Below are positions 56,007 through 64,000 of a stretch of 64,000 bases of DNA, in pieces. How positions within the stretch are numbered: the first letter of the stretch is position 1; each line of letters opens with the position of its first letter. The stretch comes from Agrobacterium pusense (GTDB lineage Bacteria; Pseudomonadota; Alphaproteobacteria; Rhizobiales; Rhizobiaceae). Location of the stretch: positions 372,001 to 436,000 of the forward strand of contig NZ_FNBB01000003.1 of the NCBI RefSeq assembly GCF_900102105.1, read 5' to 3'. The position numbers were made by a program, and so were the translations under genes. A model generated the notes under the pieces. That model was not told where the DNA came from, did not search any database, and was given only the letters and a program-made list of their open reading frames with translations.

Positions 56007-57295
56007 GTGCTGCCCTCCAGCACATCAAGAGGGAATTTCAGGTAACGCCTGCCATTTGCCTCCGGCTCCGGCAGGCGTCCGCCGCGAATATTGACCTGCA
56101 GGGCATGGAGGATGAGCTTTGGCATCGGCAAGGTCCGATCCCGCGTTTCCCTGAGGTGGATGAAGCTTTCCTCCGTCATGCCGACCAGATGTGGATTGCT
56201 GCGTTTCTGTTCGCCCACCGTACTTTCCCATTTCGGCGCGCGGCCGCCGGGCTGATAATCATGGCCGGTGAACAGCCGTGTTTCGTCCGGAAGGGCGAGA
56301 ATGTCCTGAATGGACGCCCAGAGTTCTCTGGCGCTGCCACCGGGAAAATCAGCCCGCGCTGTGCCTGAATCCGGCATGAAAAGCGTATCGTGCACGAAGG
56401 CGGCATCTCCCGCCACATAGGTTACGGAGGCGAGCGTATGGCCGGGCGAAAACAGCACGCGCGCTTCAAGCGAACCGATATTGAACCTGTCGCCCGCCTC
56501 GAACAGCCTGTCCCACTGCGAACCATCGGTTTCAAGGTCCGGCCAATTGTATTTTTCCTGCCAGAGCCGCTGTACGCCGGTGATCTTCGCGCCGATGGCT
56601 GTCTGCGCACCGGTCTTCTGCTTCAGGTAATGGGCGGCGGAGAAATGGTCGGCATGCGGATGGGTATCGAGAATCCATTCCACCGACAGGCCTTCGCTTT
56701 CCACATGGTTCAGAATGGCGTCGGCATTCATCGTTCCGGTTGCGCCGGATTTCTCATCGAAATCATAGACCGGATCGATAATGGCGCAGCGTTTGGTCAC
56801 TGGATCGGAAACGACATATTGCACGCTCCAGGTGCGCGGATCAAAGAATGCCTTGATGTGCGGAACCGCTGCCGCGCGTCGCTCCAGCCAGCGGGTGGCG
56901 CCGGAAAGATCAAAGCCATGCGCCTTGCCAAACGCCTCGATGTCGCCGCGTTCCATGCGTCCGTCGAGCGCTTCCCCGAGCACATGAAGCGTGAGCGCAC
57001 GGGTGCCACCCTTGCAATGGGCAAAAACGGGGCCTGCCGCTTCCGCCATTTTCTGTTGAAAGGCGCGGATATCGGCCTCAGTGATGGCAGGGCCGCTGAC
57101 CGGGATGAAGCCATAGTCCATGCCTGCCGCCCCGGCGGCGCCTCTTTCCTGCTCATTGCCCGGTTGGCTCGGCTCTTCGCCATCCGGCCGGGCATTGATG
57201 ACGCTTTTATAACCCTGCGCGGAGAGCGATTGGAAATCGGCGGTCGTCGGCTGCCCCGCAACGGTCAAGCGCTCGTTGATCTTAACGACTTTCAT
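56000..57295 (-). CDS. blh: Bifunctional sulfurtransferase/persulfide dioxygenase Blh
   Basis: The 431-residue protein fuses an N-terminal DUF442/phosphatase-like sulfurtransferase domain (about 1-110; active Cys in FAHCKGGTRALTLH) to an ETHE1-type metallo-beta-lactamase domain (about 145-400; iron site THPHADHFSAAHY, GHTLASVTYVAGD, FTGHDY). This Blh architecture is known from Agrobacterium and Xylella, where it oxidises glutathione persulfide formed from hydrogen sulfide. The ATG at 57295 has CAGGAG six bases upstream; the ATG at 57301 directly touches that site. It leads the blh-bigR-pmpA-pmpB operon. Confidence 0.93.
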   Translation of the reverse strand: MKVVKINERLTVAGQPTTADFQSLSAQGYKSVINARPDGEEPSQPGNEQERGAAGAAGMDYGFIPVSGPAITEADIRAFQQKMAEAAGPVFAHCKGGTRALTLHVLGEALDGRMERGDIEAFGKAHGFDLSGATRWLERRAAAVPHIKAFFDPRTWSVQYVVSDPVTKRCAIIDPVYDFDEKSGATGTMNADAILNHVESEGLSVEWILDTHPHADHFSAAHYLKQKTGAQTAIGAKITGVQRLWQEKYNWPDLETDGSQWDRLFEAGDRFNIGSLEARVLFSPGHTLASVTYVAGDAAFVHDTLFMPDSGTARADFPGGSARELWASIQDILALPDETRLFTGHDYQPGGRAPKWESTVGEQKRSNPHLVGMTEESFIHLRETRDRTLPMPKLILHALQVNIRGGRLPEPEANGRRYLKFPLDVLEGSTW

Positions 57296-57318
57296 CGACA
57301 TCTCCTGTGGCAACAACT

Positions 57319-57347
57319 CAATATATATTATTGTATAATGTATATTG
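57319..57347. promoter_or_regulatory. Probable BigR operator upstream of blh
   Basis: CAATATATATTAT (57319-57331) and ATAATGTATATTG (57335-57347) form an inverted repeat with 13-bp arms, one mismatch and a 3-bp centre, 24 bp before the blh start. In this GC-rich genome an AT-only palindrome of this size is striking. BigR is known to bind an AT-rich imperfect palindrome overlapping the promoter of its operon, so autoregulation is the natural reading. Confidence 0.75.
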
Positions 57348-57476
57348 ATCGATGGCAAGAGTGCGAGGTACCTTCTCAGCTATCTGCGGCTTGTGGTGTG
57401 TTAGCGGAACATCCCCTGCGCCCGGGTGGCAGGGCGCAAGGCATGTTTGCGGCATCAATTAGGATTCACACTGGCC

Positions 57477-57962
57477 TCAGACGGCAAGCCTGCTGCGCGT
57501 CGCCTTCCAGCCGAGACAGATCGCTCCTACAAGCAGGACCGTCTGGGCGATCAGGAAGGGTGGTTCGTTGCCGTTCGGCGCCAGCTTGTTGAGCGTTTCG
57601 ACCTTGAGAAAGGCCTGCACAATCAGGACGAACATGTTGAGATAGAGGCTCATCGTGGCGGTGATCGTATAAATGATGCGCGCCCTGCCATTCAGACCGT
57701 ATCCGTAAAGCGCGACAAGTGCGATTGCCAGAACGAGGGTCGATATGACGCCGACACCGAGTGCCGGTGTGAAATTTCCGATTGGGAACAGGAAGCCGGT
57801 GAGCGTGGTGGCAAGCGTGGTGACGAGGAATAGCGCCATCATGCGGGGCATCCATCGCCCTGCCGCATAAGCGGGCAGGGCGATCAGTCCGGTAGCAATG
57901 CCGATGAAGCTCAAGCCCACATGCAGTGCAGTGAATTGGGGAATGGTGAGTCCAAGGATCAT
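57477..57962 (-). CDS. Four-helix membrane protein of unknown function
   Basis: The 161-residue protein is almost entirely hydrophobic, with helices at about 9-31 (FTALHVGLSFIGIATGLIAL), 40-60, 70-92 and 130-150, and a short basic C-terminus (WKATRSRLAV). It begins MILGLTIPQF at the ATG at 57962; the longer frame to 58067 lies inside the neighbouring dehydrogenase gene. I recognise no functional motif. It lies 13 bp after the short-chain dehydrogenase gene and is the last member of the hydrolase-dehydrogenase operon, so it may be coexpressed with them. Confidence 0.75.
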   Translation of the reverse strand: MILGLTIPQFTALHVGLSFIGIATGLIALPAYAAGRWMPRMMALFLVTTLATTLTGFLFPIGNFTPALGVGVISTLVLAIALVALYGYGLNGRARIIYTITATMSLYLNMFVLIVQAFLKVETLNKLAPNGNEPPFLIAQTVLLVGAICLGWKATRSRLAV

Positions 57963-57975
57963 GATACGTATCCCT

Positions 57976-58767
57976 CTATTCGGGTTTGGCTGCACGATAC
58001 CGGCTGGCGGCAAGTGCATGGGAGAGATTGGGCCGCAGGGCTGCACGCGCGGCAAGGAAATTTTCAAGATCGGCAGTGTCCGGCAGGGAGGGAATGGTCA
58101 GCGCTTCGCCAAGGTCGAGACCGGCAAGGGCAGCATCCACCATGTCATGCACATCCATGACCATCGCGGCCGGAATGGTATCGAGCCGTTCTTCCTCCCA
58201 GATGGCCGTGCGGGTGATACCTGGAAGAACGGCCTGAACCCGCACGCCAGAGGGTGAAAGCTGTGCCTGCAGCGCCTCGGTAAAAGCGAGCACGAAAGCC
58301 TTGGTGGCCGGGTAGACGGCGGTGAATGCTGCCGGCATCAGTGCTGTAACTGATGTGATGTTGATGATCGTACCCTTTCCGTCGGCGGCAAGGCGCGGCG
58401 CGATGGCCGCCGCAAGCCGCGTGACGGCGAGAATGTTGAGGTTGATCATCGTCGTCACATAGGCTGGGTCCAGCGCCGTGATCGCGCCTTCACCAGCGAT
58501 ACCGGCATTGTTGACGAGGCCGGTAATCCGCCGGTCCTCACGCAGCCGCGCCTCGACCTTTTCAAGATCTTCCGCCCTGGAAAGATCGGCGGAGAGAACC
58601 TCGACGGCGATGTGATGATCCTTTTCCAGCTGCGCGGCCAATGCCTTCAGCTTCTCGGCGCGTCGCGCCACCAGGATGAGATCGTGGCCGCGTTTTGCCA
58701 GACGTTCGGCATAAACCGCGCCGATGCCGTCGGATGCGCCGGTGATGAGAAATGTATTCTGTGTCAT
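57976..58767 (-). CDS. Short-chain dehydrogenase/reductase
   Basis: The 263-residue protein has the SDR nucleotide site FLITGASDGIGAVYAERLA, LVNNAGIAGEGAI, the catalytic Ser in IINITSVTALMP and the YxxxK motif AVYPATKAFVLAF. Gly-x-x-x-Gly-x-Gly and an Arg/Lys pair after beta-2 (ARRAEK) favour NADP(H). Substrate is unknown. It sits 26 bp after the haloperoxidase-type hydrolase gene on the same strand, and both diverge from a GlxA-type regulator. Confidence 0.88.
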   Translation of the reverse strand: MTQNTFLITGASDGIGAVYAERLAKRGHDLILVARRAEKLKALAAQLEKDHHIAVEVLSADLSRAEDLEKVEARLREDRRITGLVNNAGIAGEGAITALDPAYVTTMINLNILAVTRLAAAIAPRLAADGKGTIINITSVTALMPAAFTAVYPATKAFVLAFTEALQAQLSPSGVRVQAVLPGITRTAIWEEERLDTIPAAMVMDVHDMVDAALAGLDLGEALTIPSLPDTADLENFLAARAALRPNLSHALAASRYRAAKPE

Positions 58768-58793
58768 GTCCGTGTCTCCTGTATCCGGTGGTT

Positions 58794-59621
58794 TCAGCCG
58801 TTGATGAAGGCGAGCACGTCGGCGTTGAACCGGTCCTGATGGGTCTGTGTCAGGCCATGATCGGCTCCCTGATAGATTTTGAGCACCGCATGTTTGACGA
58901 TCTTGACCGTGGAAAGCGCGGAAGCGCCGACCGGCACGATCTGGTCGTCATCGCCGTGCAGAACCAGCGTCGGCTTGTCGAAAGCTTTCAGGTCCTGATG
59001 GAAATCGCTTTCCGAAAAGGCGCGGATACTGTCGAGCTGACCTTTCAGGCCGCCCATCATGCCCTGCCGCCAGAACTCATCACGGATACCTTCGGATATG
59101 ACGGCGCCTTCGCGGTTGTAGCCGTAGAAGGGAATGGTCAGATCCTTGAAGAACTGGCTGCGATTATCATAGGTGCCCTTACGGATGCCGTCGAAAACAT
59201 CGATTGGCAGACCGATGGCGTTGCTTTCCGTCTTCAGCATCAGCGGCGGCACCGCGCCGATGAGAGCGATCTTGGCAACGCGGGCGGTGCCGTGGCGGCC
59301 GATATAACGTGTCACCTCGCCGCCACCGGTGGAATGGCCAACCAGAATGATGTCGTGAAGATCGAGTTGTTCGATCAACTCGGCCAGATCGTCGGCATAT
59401 TGATCCATGGTGTTGTCATGCCAAACCTGATCGGAGCGGCCGTGGCTGCGGCGGTCATGGGCGATGGTGCGGAAACCGTTATTGGCGAAGAACACCATCT
59501 GCGCGTCCCAGGCGTCGGCGCTGAGCGGCCAGCCGTGGGAGAAGATGATGGGCTGGCCGTCTTTCGGGCCCCAGTCCTTGTAGAAGATGTGCGTTCCGTC
59601 TCTGGTGGTGATCGTTGTCAT
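58794..59621 (-). CDS. Alpha/beta hydrolase, cofactor-free haloperoxidase family
   Basis: The 275-residue hydrolase begins [20 protein letters not shown] and has [16 protein letters not shown], the nucleophile elbow [14 protein letters not shown], the acid in [13 protein letters not shown] and the base in [12 protein letters not shown]. It is a paralogue of the hydrolase at 26824-27660, sharing many blocks such as [19 protein letters not shown] and VPPLMLKTE. The ATG at 59621 has CAGGAG upstream. It heads a three-gene minus-strand operon and diverges from an AraC-type regulator gene. Ester hydrolysis or perhydrolysis are the family activities. Confidence 0.88.
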   Translation of the reverse strand: MTTITTRDGTHIFYKDWGPKDGQPIIFSHGWPLSADAWDAQMVFFANNGFRTIAHDRRSHGRSDQVWHDNTMDQYADDLAELIEQLDLHDIILVGHSTGGGEVTRYIGRHGTARVAKIALIGAVPPLMLKTESNAIGLPIDVFDGIRKGTYDNRSQFFKDLTIPFYGYNREGAVISEGIRDEFWRQGMMGGLKGQLDSIRAFSESDFHQDLKAFDKPTLVLHGDDDQIVPVGASALSTVKIVKHAVLKIYQGADHGLTQTHQDRFNADVLAFING

Positions 59622-59748
59622 GGCTCTCTCTCCTGTTGCAGGGAGCTTGCTTGCGTCCCGTGGGAATAGAGATACTCTTGACGCAGCCGGGGATGGATTG
59701 GCGCTTCTGACAGAAAGCGAGCCGAAACTGACAAAACGGGGGTTGGGC

Positions 59749-60735
59749 ATGGCGGGTGTAACGGGAAGCGCGCTGGAAGTGGGGCTGGTCCTCTATCGGG
59801 ACTGCCAGATCGCCATGGTGCATGGCATCACCGATCTTTTCGCCATCGCGTCGGTATTTTCACAGGATCGCGGCGGGCCAAAATTGCGGGTCAGCCATTG
59901 GAGCATGGGCGAAGGCGGTGAATTTTCCCGCTCCTATGACACGGAACCCGGCGGGCCGGGGCATCCCGATATCTTCGTTGTGCCCGGCCGGTTGACCGGG
60001 CCGGCTGAAATCGAGGAAGCCGAGCCTTACGCCCGCTGGCTGCTTAACCGGCACGCCCAGGGCGCGACGCTGGCTGCCAGTTGCGGCGGGTCGTTCATGC
60101 TCGCGGCCACCGGGCTTCTGGCTGGCCGCCCGGCGACGACCCACTGGTTGTTTGCGGAACGTTTTCGGGACCGATTTCCCGATGTCCGGCTGGAGATAGA
60201 CAAGATCGTCATCGAGGACGGCGATATCATCACGGCCGGCGGGTTGATGGCGTGGACCGATCTTGGTCTGCGCATCGTCGACCGGCTGCTCGGCCCTTCC
60301 GTGATGATCGAGACCGGCAAGTTTCTGTTGATCGACCCGTCAGGACGGGAACAGCGTCATTATAGTAGTTTCGCCCCAAGGCTGACGCATGGCGATGAGC
60401 CGATCCTGAAGGTGCAGCACTGGTTGCAGGCCCGTGCCGGGCGGGCGACAAGCGTTACCGACATGGCCGGCCATGCCGGGCTGGAGGAGCGAACCTTCTT
60501 GCGCCGCTTCAAGGTGGCGACCGGCATGAAGCCCATCGAATATGTCCAGCACCTGCGGGTCGGCAAGGCGCGTGAATTGCTGGAATTCACCCGCCGTTCG
60601 GTCGATCAGATCGCTTGGTCGGTGGGTTATGAGGACGCTGCCGCCTTTCGTCGGGTGTTTCACCGCATTCTCGGCCTCTCACCGGGAGAGTATAGAAGCC
60701 GCTTTTCCAGCGGTTCGGCCATGGTTGCTGCCTGA
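59749..60735 (+). CDS. GlxA-type AraC-family regulator with DJ-1/PfpI domain
   Basis: The 328-residue protein has an N-terminal DJ-1/PfpI-like domain (about 8-180; [54 protein letters not shown]) and a C-terminal AraC double helix-turn-helix (about 225-320; [52 protein letters not shown]). The cysteine in AASCGG is at the place of the DJ-1 nucleophile. The ATG at 59749 is preceded by GGGGG. It diverges from the hydrolase-dehydrogenase operon, which is its likely target. The ligand is unknown. Confidence 0.9.
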   Translation: MAGVTGSALEVGLVLYRDCQIAMVHGITDLFAIASVFSQDRGGPKLRVSHWSMGEGGEFSRSYDTEPGGPGHPDIFVVPGRLTGPAEIEEAEPYARWLLNRHAQGATLAASCGGSFMLAATGLLAGRPATTHWLFAERFRDRFPDVRLEIDKIVIEDGDIITAGGLMAWTDLGLRIVDRLLGPSVMIETGKFLLIDPSGREQRHYSSFAPRLTHGDEPILKVQHWLQARAGRATSVTDMAGHAGLEERTFLRRFKVATGMKPIEYVQHLRVGKARELLEFTRRSVDQIAWSVGYEDAAAFRRVFHRILGLSPGEYRSRFSSGSAMVAA

Positions 60736-60794
60736 GGTTGATCCGATGGGGTGGTGGTACCCGGCACTTGCAATGTGGCCGGTGTTTGCTAACA

Positions 60795-60805
60795 TGCCAG
60801 ACAAG
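60795..60805. promoter_or_regulatory. CAGACA-type motif upstream of the GntR gene
   Basis: TGCCAGACAAG lies 20 bp before the regulator start. A close match (TGTCAGACAGG) occurs upstream of the dppB-like gene at 62462-62472. It may be an autoregulatory site of the FCD-type regulator; this is inference from two occurrences. Confidence 0.3.
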
Positions 60806-60825
60806 TTTAAAACAGGTGGGCCGGA

Positions 60826-61554
60826 ATGGACGTCGAGAGCAGCACCAAGCAAGTATCGCTTGCGGCGAAAATCAGTTCGGCCTTGCGACGGGACCTGGCG
60901 GAGGGGGTGTTCCGCCCGGGTGACCGGCTTCCGAGCGAAAGCGAATTGACGCGGGAATATTCCGTCAGCCGGACGGTTGTGCGCGAGGCCATCGCCATTC
61001 TTCGTGCCGATGGCCTCGTTGAAGCACGCAAGGGCGCAGGGGTCTTTGCTGTCGAAGCCAAGCCGGCAAAGGAACTGCCTTTTAACGATCTCGCCGTGGG
61101 TCGCATTTCCTCGGTCATCGAACTCCTGGAACTGCGGACCGTGTTCGAAGTGGAATCCGCCGGGCTGGCGGCCTCGCGCCGTTCCGCCGTGCAGGTGGAA
61201 TCGATCGTGGATGCGCATCGGCGTGTCGGTGACTGTCTCGCCGCCGGGCTACCAACGCGGGACGCCGATTTCGAATTCCATCTCGCCATCGCGCAGGCCA
61301 CGCAGAACAGGCGGTTTCCGGAGTTTCTTCAACTCATTCGGTCCGGTATCATTCCCCGCGGCGAATTACAGGGTGCCGCGCCGGGGTCGCGCCCCAAGGA
61401 TTACAACCTCCACCTTCAAGAGGAGCACGGCAAGATCGTCGATGCCATTATCGAGGGAGACGCCGATGCCGCGCGCCAATATATGGCCTCGCATCTGCGC
61501 GGCAGTCTCGAGCGTTACAAGGTGCTCCTGCGGTCCCGCACCGTGGCTGAGTAA
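60826..61554 (+). CDS. GntR-family regulator, FadR/FCD type
   Basis: The 242-residue regulator has the GntR winged helix (LAEGVFRPGDRLPSESELTR, YSVSRTVVREAIAILRADGL) and an FCD effector domain of helices with the metal-type residues (DADFEFHLAIAQATQNRRFP, EEHGKIVDAIIEGDADAARQ, MASHLRGSLERY). FCD members sense organic acids, often repressing adjacent catabolic or transport genes. Close by are a LysE exporter (convergent) and the dipeptide-type transporter starting at 62514. A motif shared between its own leader and the transporter leader suggests control of the latter. Confidence 0.9.
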   Translation: MDVESSTKQVSLAAKISSALRRDLAEGVFRPGDRLPSESELTREYSVSRTVVREAIAILRADGLVEARKGAGVFAVEAKPAKELPFNDLAVGRISSVIELLELRTVFEVESAGLAASRRSAVQVESIVDAHRRVGDCLAAGLPTRDADFEFHLAIAQATQNRRFPEFLQLIRSGIIPRGELQGAAPGSRPKDYNLHLQEEHGKIVDAIIEGDADAARQYMASHLRGSLERYKVLLRSRTVAE

Positions 61555-61581
61555 GGCGGAAATAGCTGATATGGCAATGAA

Positions 61582-62217
61582 TTATGCGTTGGCCCGTCGG
61601 TAAAACGCCAGGGAAGCAGCAAGCGTCAACAGCGCGCCGCCGCAGATGCGGTCGAGCCATAATGCTCCGGACTTGCGCAATATCCTGACCGCCTGCGCGC
61701 CGAACAGGGCGTATGCGAACATCACGATGAAATCGATGCCGGCGAAGATTAGCGCAAGTACGGTATATTGCTGAGTCTGCGGCGCTGCGACATCGATGAA
61801 TTGCGGCAGGAAGGCCGAAAAAAACAGGTATCCCTTAGGATTGGTCACGGCGACGAGAAAGCTCTTCAGGAAGATCGAGCGCGCCGATGCGGCCCTGTTT
61901 GCCTCTGCAGAGCCGAGAGCGCCGTCAAGCGTCCCTCTTGAACGCAGAAGCATGGTGCCAAGGTAAACAAGGTAGCAGACCCCCGCCCACTTGACGACAC
62001 CGAACCAGAACTCCGAGGCGGCCATAAGAGCCCCCAGTCCCAGTGCAACCGCGCCGATCAGGACGAAATCCGAAAGGACGGCACCAGCCATGCCGATCAT
62101 CGCGCGACGCACGCCGAATTTCGAGCCATTGGCAAGCGCCAGCAAGACGGTGGGGCCGGGTGTTGCAATGCCGATAAAGGCGACCATGGCAAAGGCCAGG
62201 AGCGTCACGTCGATCAT
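61582..62217 (-). CDS. LysE-family amino-acid exporter
   Basis: The 211-residue membrane protein shows the LysE/RhtB pattern: VAFIGIATPGPTVLLALANG with the conserved P-G-P, VKWAGVCYLVYLGTMLLRSR and LVAVTNPKGYLFFSAFLPQF with N-P-K. About six helices are evident. Family members expel amino acids or homoserine-type compounds. The ATG at 62217 follows GGGGGAGGAAAAT; the nine-residue upstream extension has no site. It converges on the GntR gene and its substrate is unknown. Confidence 0.9.
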   Translation of the reverse strand: MIDVTLLAFAMVAFIGIATPGPTVLLALANGSKFGVRRAMIGMAGAVLSDFVLIGAVALGLGALMAASEFWFGVVKWAGVCYLVYLGTMLLRSRGTLDGALGSAEANRAASARSIFLKSFLVAVTNPKGYLFFSAFLPQFIDVAAPQTQQYTVLALIFAGIDFIVMFAYALFGAQAVRILRKSGALWLDRICGGALLTLAASLAFYRRANA

Positions 62218-62423
62218 ATTTTCCTCCCCCGAGGCAGCAGACACGAGCGGTCAAATCGCCACGAATTTCCATGTCAGCCTTCTGTGGGCAGGGAGAATAC
62301 AGCGTTTTGCGGTTGTGGCAATGTGGGCTTCTTTAGGGAAAGAAGAACGCCGCAACCGCCGCCTGGGCAACGCTGTGCCTGTATACCCCCGCGCTTGCCG
62401 ATATCGATTTTGGCGTCGGATGC

Positions 62424-62472
62424 TTGACAGCCTGCAACACCTGTGACAACTTTACCGTAGTTGTCAGACAGG
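62424..62472 (+). promoter_or_regulatory. Promoter and operator-like inverted repeat before the dppB-like gene
   Basis: A TTGACA hexamer (62424-62429) is followed 15 bp later by GACAACT (62445-62451), a 7-bp loop TTACCGT and AGTTGTC (62459-62465), leading into TGTCAGACAGG. The stem covers the expected -10/start region, typical of a repressor site. The GntR/FCD regulator upstream is the obvious candidate. Confidence 0.45.
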
Positions 62473-62513
62473 ATGCGCTCCTTGCACGTTCGGTGACTGG
62501 CAAGGGAGGAATC

Positions 62514-63536
62514 ATGTCAAAAAGACGCCTTTCGCTTTATGGCTTGTCCGGCCAGATCGGAAGTATTGCGGTCACGCTGCTTGGATTGCTGCTGCTGACC
62601 TTTTTCATTGGCCGCCTGATGCCCGCCGATCCAGTGCGGGCCATTGTCGGTGAGGATGCGACCCGTGAAACCTATGAACAGGTCTATCACGCGCTCGGCT
62701 TTGACCGCCCGCTGTGGCAGCAGTTCGTCTATTATCTCGGAGATGTCTTCACCGGCAATTTCGGAACGTCGATCCGCACGGGCCGCCCCGTCATCGAGGA
62801 CATCATAAGCGTGATGCCGGCGACGATCGAGCTTGCGACCTTCGCCATCCTGATCGGTGCCGGACTCGGCATCCCCATGGGCGTTTACGCCGCCGTGAAG
62901 AAAGACCGCTGGCAGGATCATCTTGTGCGCGTTCTCAGCCTGTTCGGCCATTCCATGCCGATCTTCTGGACCGGCATGATCGCGCTGATCGTTTTTTACG
63001 CCCATCTCGGCCTCGTTGGCGGCGGTGGCCGCATGGACCAGTTCTATATCGGTCTGGTGGAGGAGCGGACGGGCTTTCTGCTGATCGACAGCCTGCTTGC
63101 GGGTGACATGGAGGTCTTCCGGTCGGCCATCAACCACCTCATCCTGCCAGCTGCCCTGCTGGGCTATTCCTCCTCTGCCTATATCACCCGCATGACGCGC
63201 AGCTTCATGCTGGATCAGCTGGGGCAGGAATATGTGACGACCGCGCGTGTCAAAGGCCTGTCGCAGCGGCAGACGGTGTGGCTGCATGCTTTTGGCAATA
63301 TTCGCGTGCAGCTGGTCACCATCATCGCGCTGGCTTACGGTTCGCTGCTGGAAGGAGCGGTCCTCATTGAGACCGTCTTCGCCTGGCCGGGTTTCGGGCA
63401 ATATCTCACCAGCAATCTTATCATCGGCGACATGAATGCCGTGATGACCTGTGTACTGATCGTCGGCGTCATCTTTATCGGGCTCAATCTCCTGTCCGAC
63501 ATTCTCTACCGCTTTTTCGATCCGAGGACCCGCTGA
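62514..63536 (+). CDS. Dipeptide/oligopeptide-type ABC transporter permease (DppB-like)
   Basis: The 340-residue permease has the DppB layout: an N-terminal helix (SIAVTLLGLLLLTFFIGRLM), the periplasmic LMPADPVRAIVGEDATRETY domain, FGHSMPIFWTGMIALIVFYA, the cytoplasmic coupling segment EYVTTARVKGLSQRQTVWLH and LLEGAVLIETVFAWPGFGQY. It pairs with the DppC-like protein that follows (start overlapping its stop, TGATG). AAGGGAGG precedes the ATG. The family moves peptides, nickel or opine-like and sugar compounds. No binding protein gene lies upstream, so substrate is open. Confidence 0.92.
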   Translation: MSKRRLSLYGLSGQIGSIAVTLLGLLLLTFFIGRLMPADPVRAIVGEDATRETYEQVYHALGFDRPLWQQFVYYLGDVFTGNFGTSIRTGRPVIEDIISVMPATIELATFAILIGAGLGIPMGVYAAVKKDRWQDHLVRVLSLFGHSMPIFWTGMIALIVFYAHLGLVGGGGRMDQFYIGLVEERTGFLLIDSLLAGDMEVFRSAINHLILPAALLGYSSSAYITRMTRSFMLDQLGQEYVTTARVKGLSQRQTVWLHAFGNIRVQLVTIIALAYGSLLEGAVLIETVFAWPGFGQYLTSNLIIGDMNAVMTCVLIVGVIFIGLNLLSDILYRFFDPRTR

Positions 63537-64000
63537 TGACGGCCCGTGCTGAAACTTCCTTCCGTCTTCCGGTGCCGCTGAACGCGCTGAAGAACATTAT
63601 CGTCTTCCTGCTCAAGAGCCCGACATCGGCTTTCGGCCTGCTGATCTTGCTGCTGCTCGTCATCTCGGCGATTTTTGCGCCCTGGCTCGCGACGCATGAT
63701 CCTTACGCACAGAATCTCGCCAACACGCTGCAGCCCCCGGGCAACGGCCATGTCTTCGGGACGGATGAGCTGGGGCGCGATATCTATAGCCGTCTTCTCT
63801 GGGGCGCTCGCATCACGCTCACCATCATCACGCTGGTATCGATCATCGTCGGTCCCGTCGGCCTTCTGGTCGGTACGGCATCCGGTTATCTCGGCGGCAA
63901 GTTCGATACGGTGATGATGCGCATCACGGATATCTTCCTGTCTTTCCCTAGCCTCATCCTGTCGCTCGCCTTCGTCGCAGCACTGGGTCCGAGCCTTAAT
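63536..64000 (+). CDS. Dipeptide/oligopeptide-type ABC transporter permease (DppC-like), partial
   Basis: The frame starts at the ATG of the TGATG overlap and runs to the window edge, giving 155 residues. It has the N-terminal OppC-type helix (SAFGLLILLLLVISAIFAPW), the hallmark GTDELGRDIYSRLLWGARIT and ASGYLGGKFDTVMMRITDIF leading towards the coupling loop. The remaining half, the ATPase genes and any binding protein would be beyond 64000. It forms the heterodimeric channel with the upstream permease. Confidence 0.92.
   Translation, partial: MTARAETSFRLPVPLNALKNIIVFLLKSPTSAFGLLILLLLVISAIFAPWLATHDPYAQNLANTLQPPGNGHVFGTDELGRDIYSRLLWGARITLTIITLVSIIVGPVGLLVGTASGYLGGKFDTVMMRITDIFLSFPSLILSLAFVAALGPSLN

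Overview
The window reads as an ordinary stretch of a GC-rich alphaproteobacterial chromosome of the Agrobacterium/Rhizobium group. The grounds are the divergent rhaRSTPQUK / rhaDI arrangement typical of rhizobia, the BigR-Blh sulfide-detoxification operon, RIME-like palindromic intergenic repeats, and the style of the housekeeping genes (secA, argJ, ubiG, panBC, gpmI). I see no tRNA, rRNA, CRISPR array, insertion sequence, integrase or prophage. The species and replicon cannot be fixed from the sequence alone.

Layout. 1-1.7 kb: a truncated OpgC-like acyltransferase and an EamA exporter. 1.8-8.1 kb: secA diverging from a parvulin foldase, then argJ, a GNAT acetyltransferase and mutT. 8.3-14.5 kb: a small membrane protein, an orphan Flp pilin, an NDUFAF5-like methyltransferase diverging from comF (frameshifted here), grxC, a nitrilase-family amidase, a DUF1178 gene, ubiG, an SH3 protein and a DUF2934 protein. 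14.8-19.9 kb: a 3-hydroxyisobutyryl-CoA hydrolase and the sulfate ABC transporter sbp-cysTWA. 19.9-27.7 kb: an AlkD-like HEAT protein, a semialdehyde dehydrogenase, a periplasmic pterin-binding-like protein coupled to a GGDEF-EAL protein, an FkbM methyltransferase and a haloperoxidase-type hydrolase.

27.7-38.8 kb is a complete L-rhamnose regulon. The RhaSTPQ ABC transporter, mutarotase RhaU and kinase RhaK lie downstream of the DeoR-type regulator RhaR, and the divergent rhaDI operon carries the aldolase-dehydrogenase fusion and the isomerase. The two transcription units are separated by two near-identical 19-bp operators, each overlapping a -35 box. 39-40.7 kb: panC-panB (pantothenate). 40.8-52.9 kb is a branched-chain amino-acid degradation island: liuA-B-D-E-C (leucine) and an Lrp-family regulator on the minus strand, then, divergently, an acyl-CoA dehydrogenase with bkdA1-bkdA2-bkdB (E1 and E2, but no E3). 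With the hydrolase at 14.8 kb these give much of valine and leucine catabolism.

53.2-64 kb: gpmI; the blh-bigR-pmpA-pmpB sulfide/persulfide operon preceded by a 29-bp AT-rich inverted repeat that I read as the BigR operator; a hydrolase-SDR-membrane-protein operon diverging from a GlxA-type AraC regulator; a GntR/FCD regulator; a LysE exporter; and the start of a dipeptide-type ABC transporter (dppB complete, dppC cut by the window end). A shared CAGACA-containing motif upstream of the GntR gene and of dppB suggests that this regulator controls the transporter.

Nothing here amounts to a clearly undescribed system. The observations most worth following are the comF frameshift, the symmetrical rha operators, the BigR operator, the pterin-binding-like/c-di-GMP gene pair, the missing E3 gene, a possible 44-residue leader peptide overlapping the bkd-linked acyl-CoA dehydrogenase, and large palindromic repeats placed inside operons.
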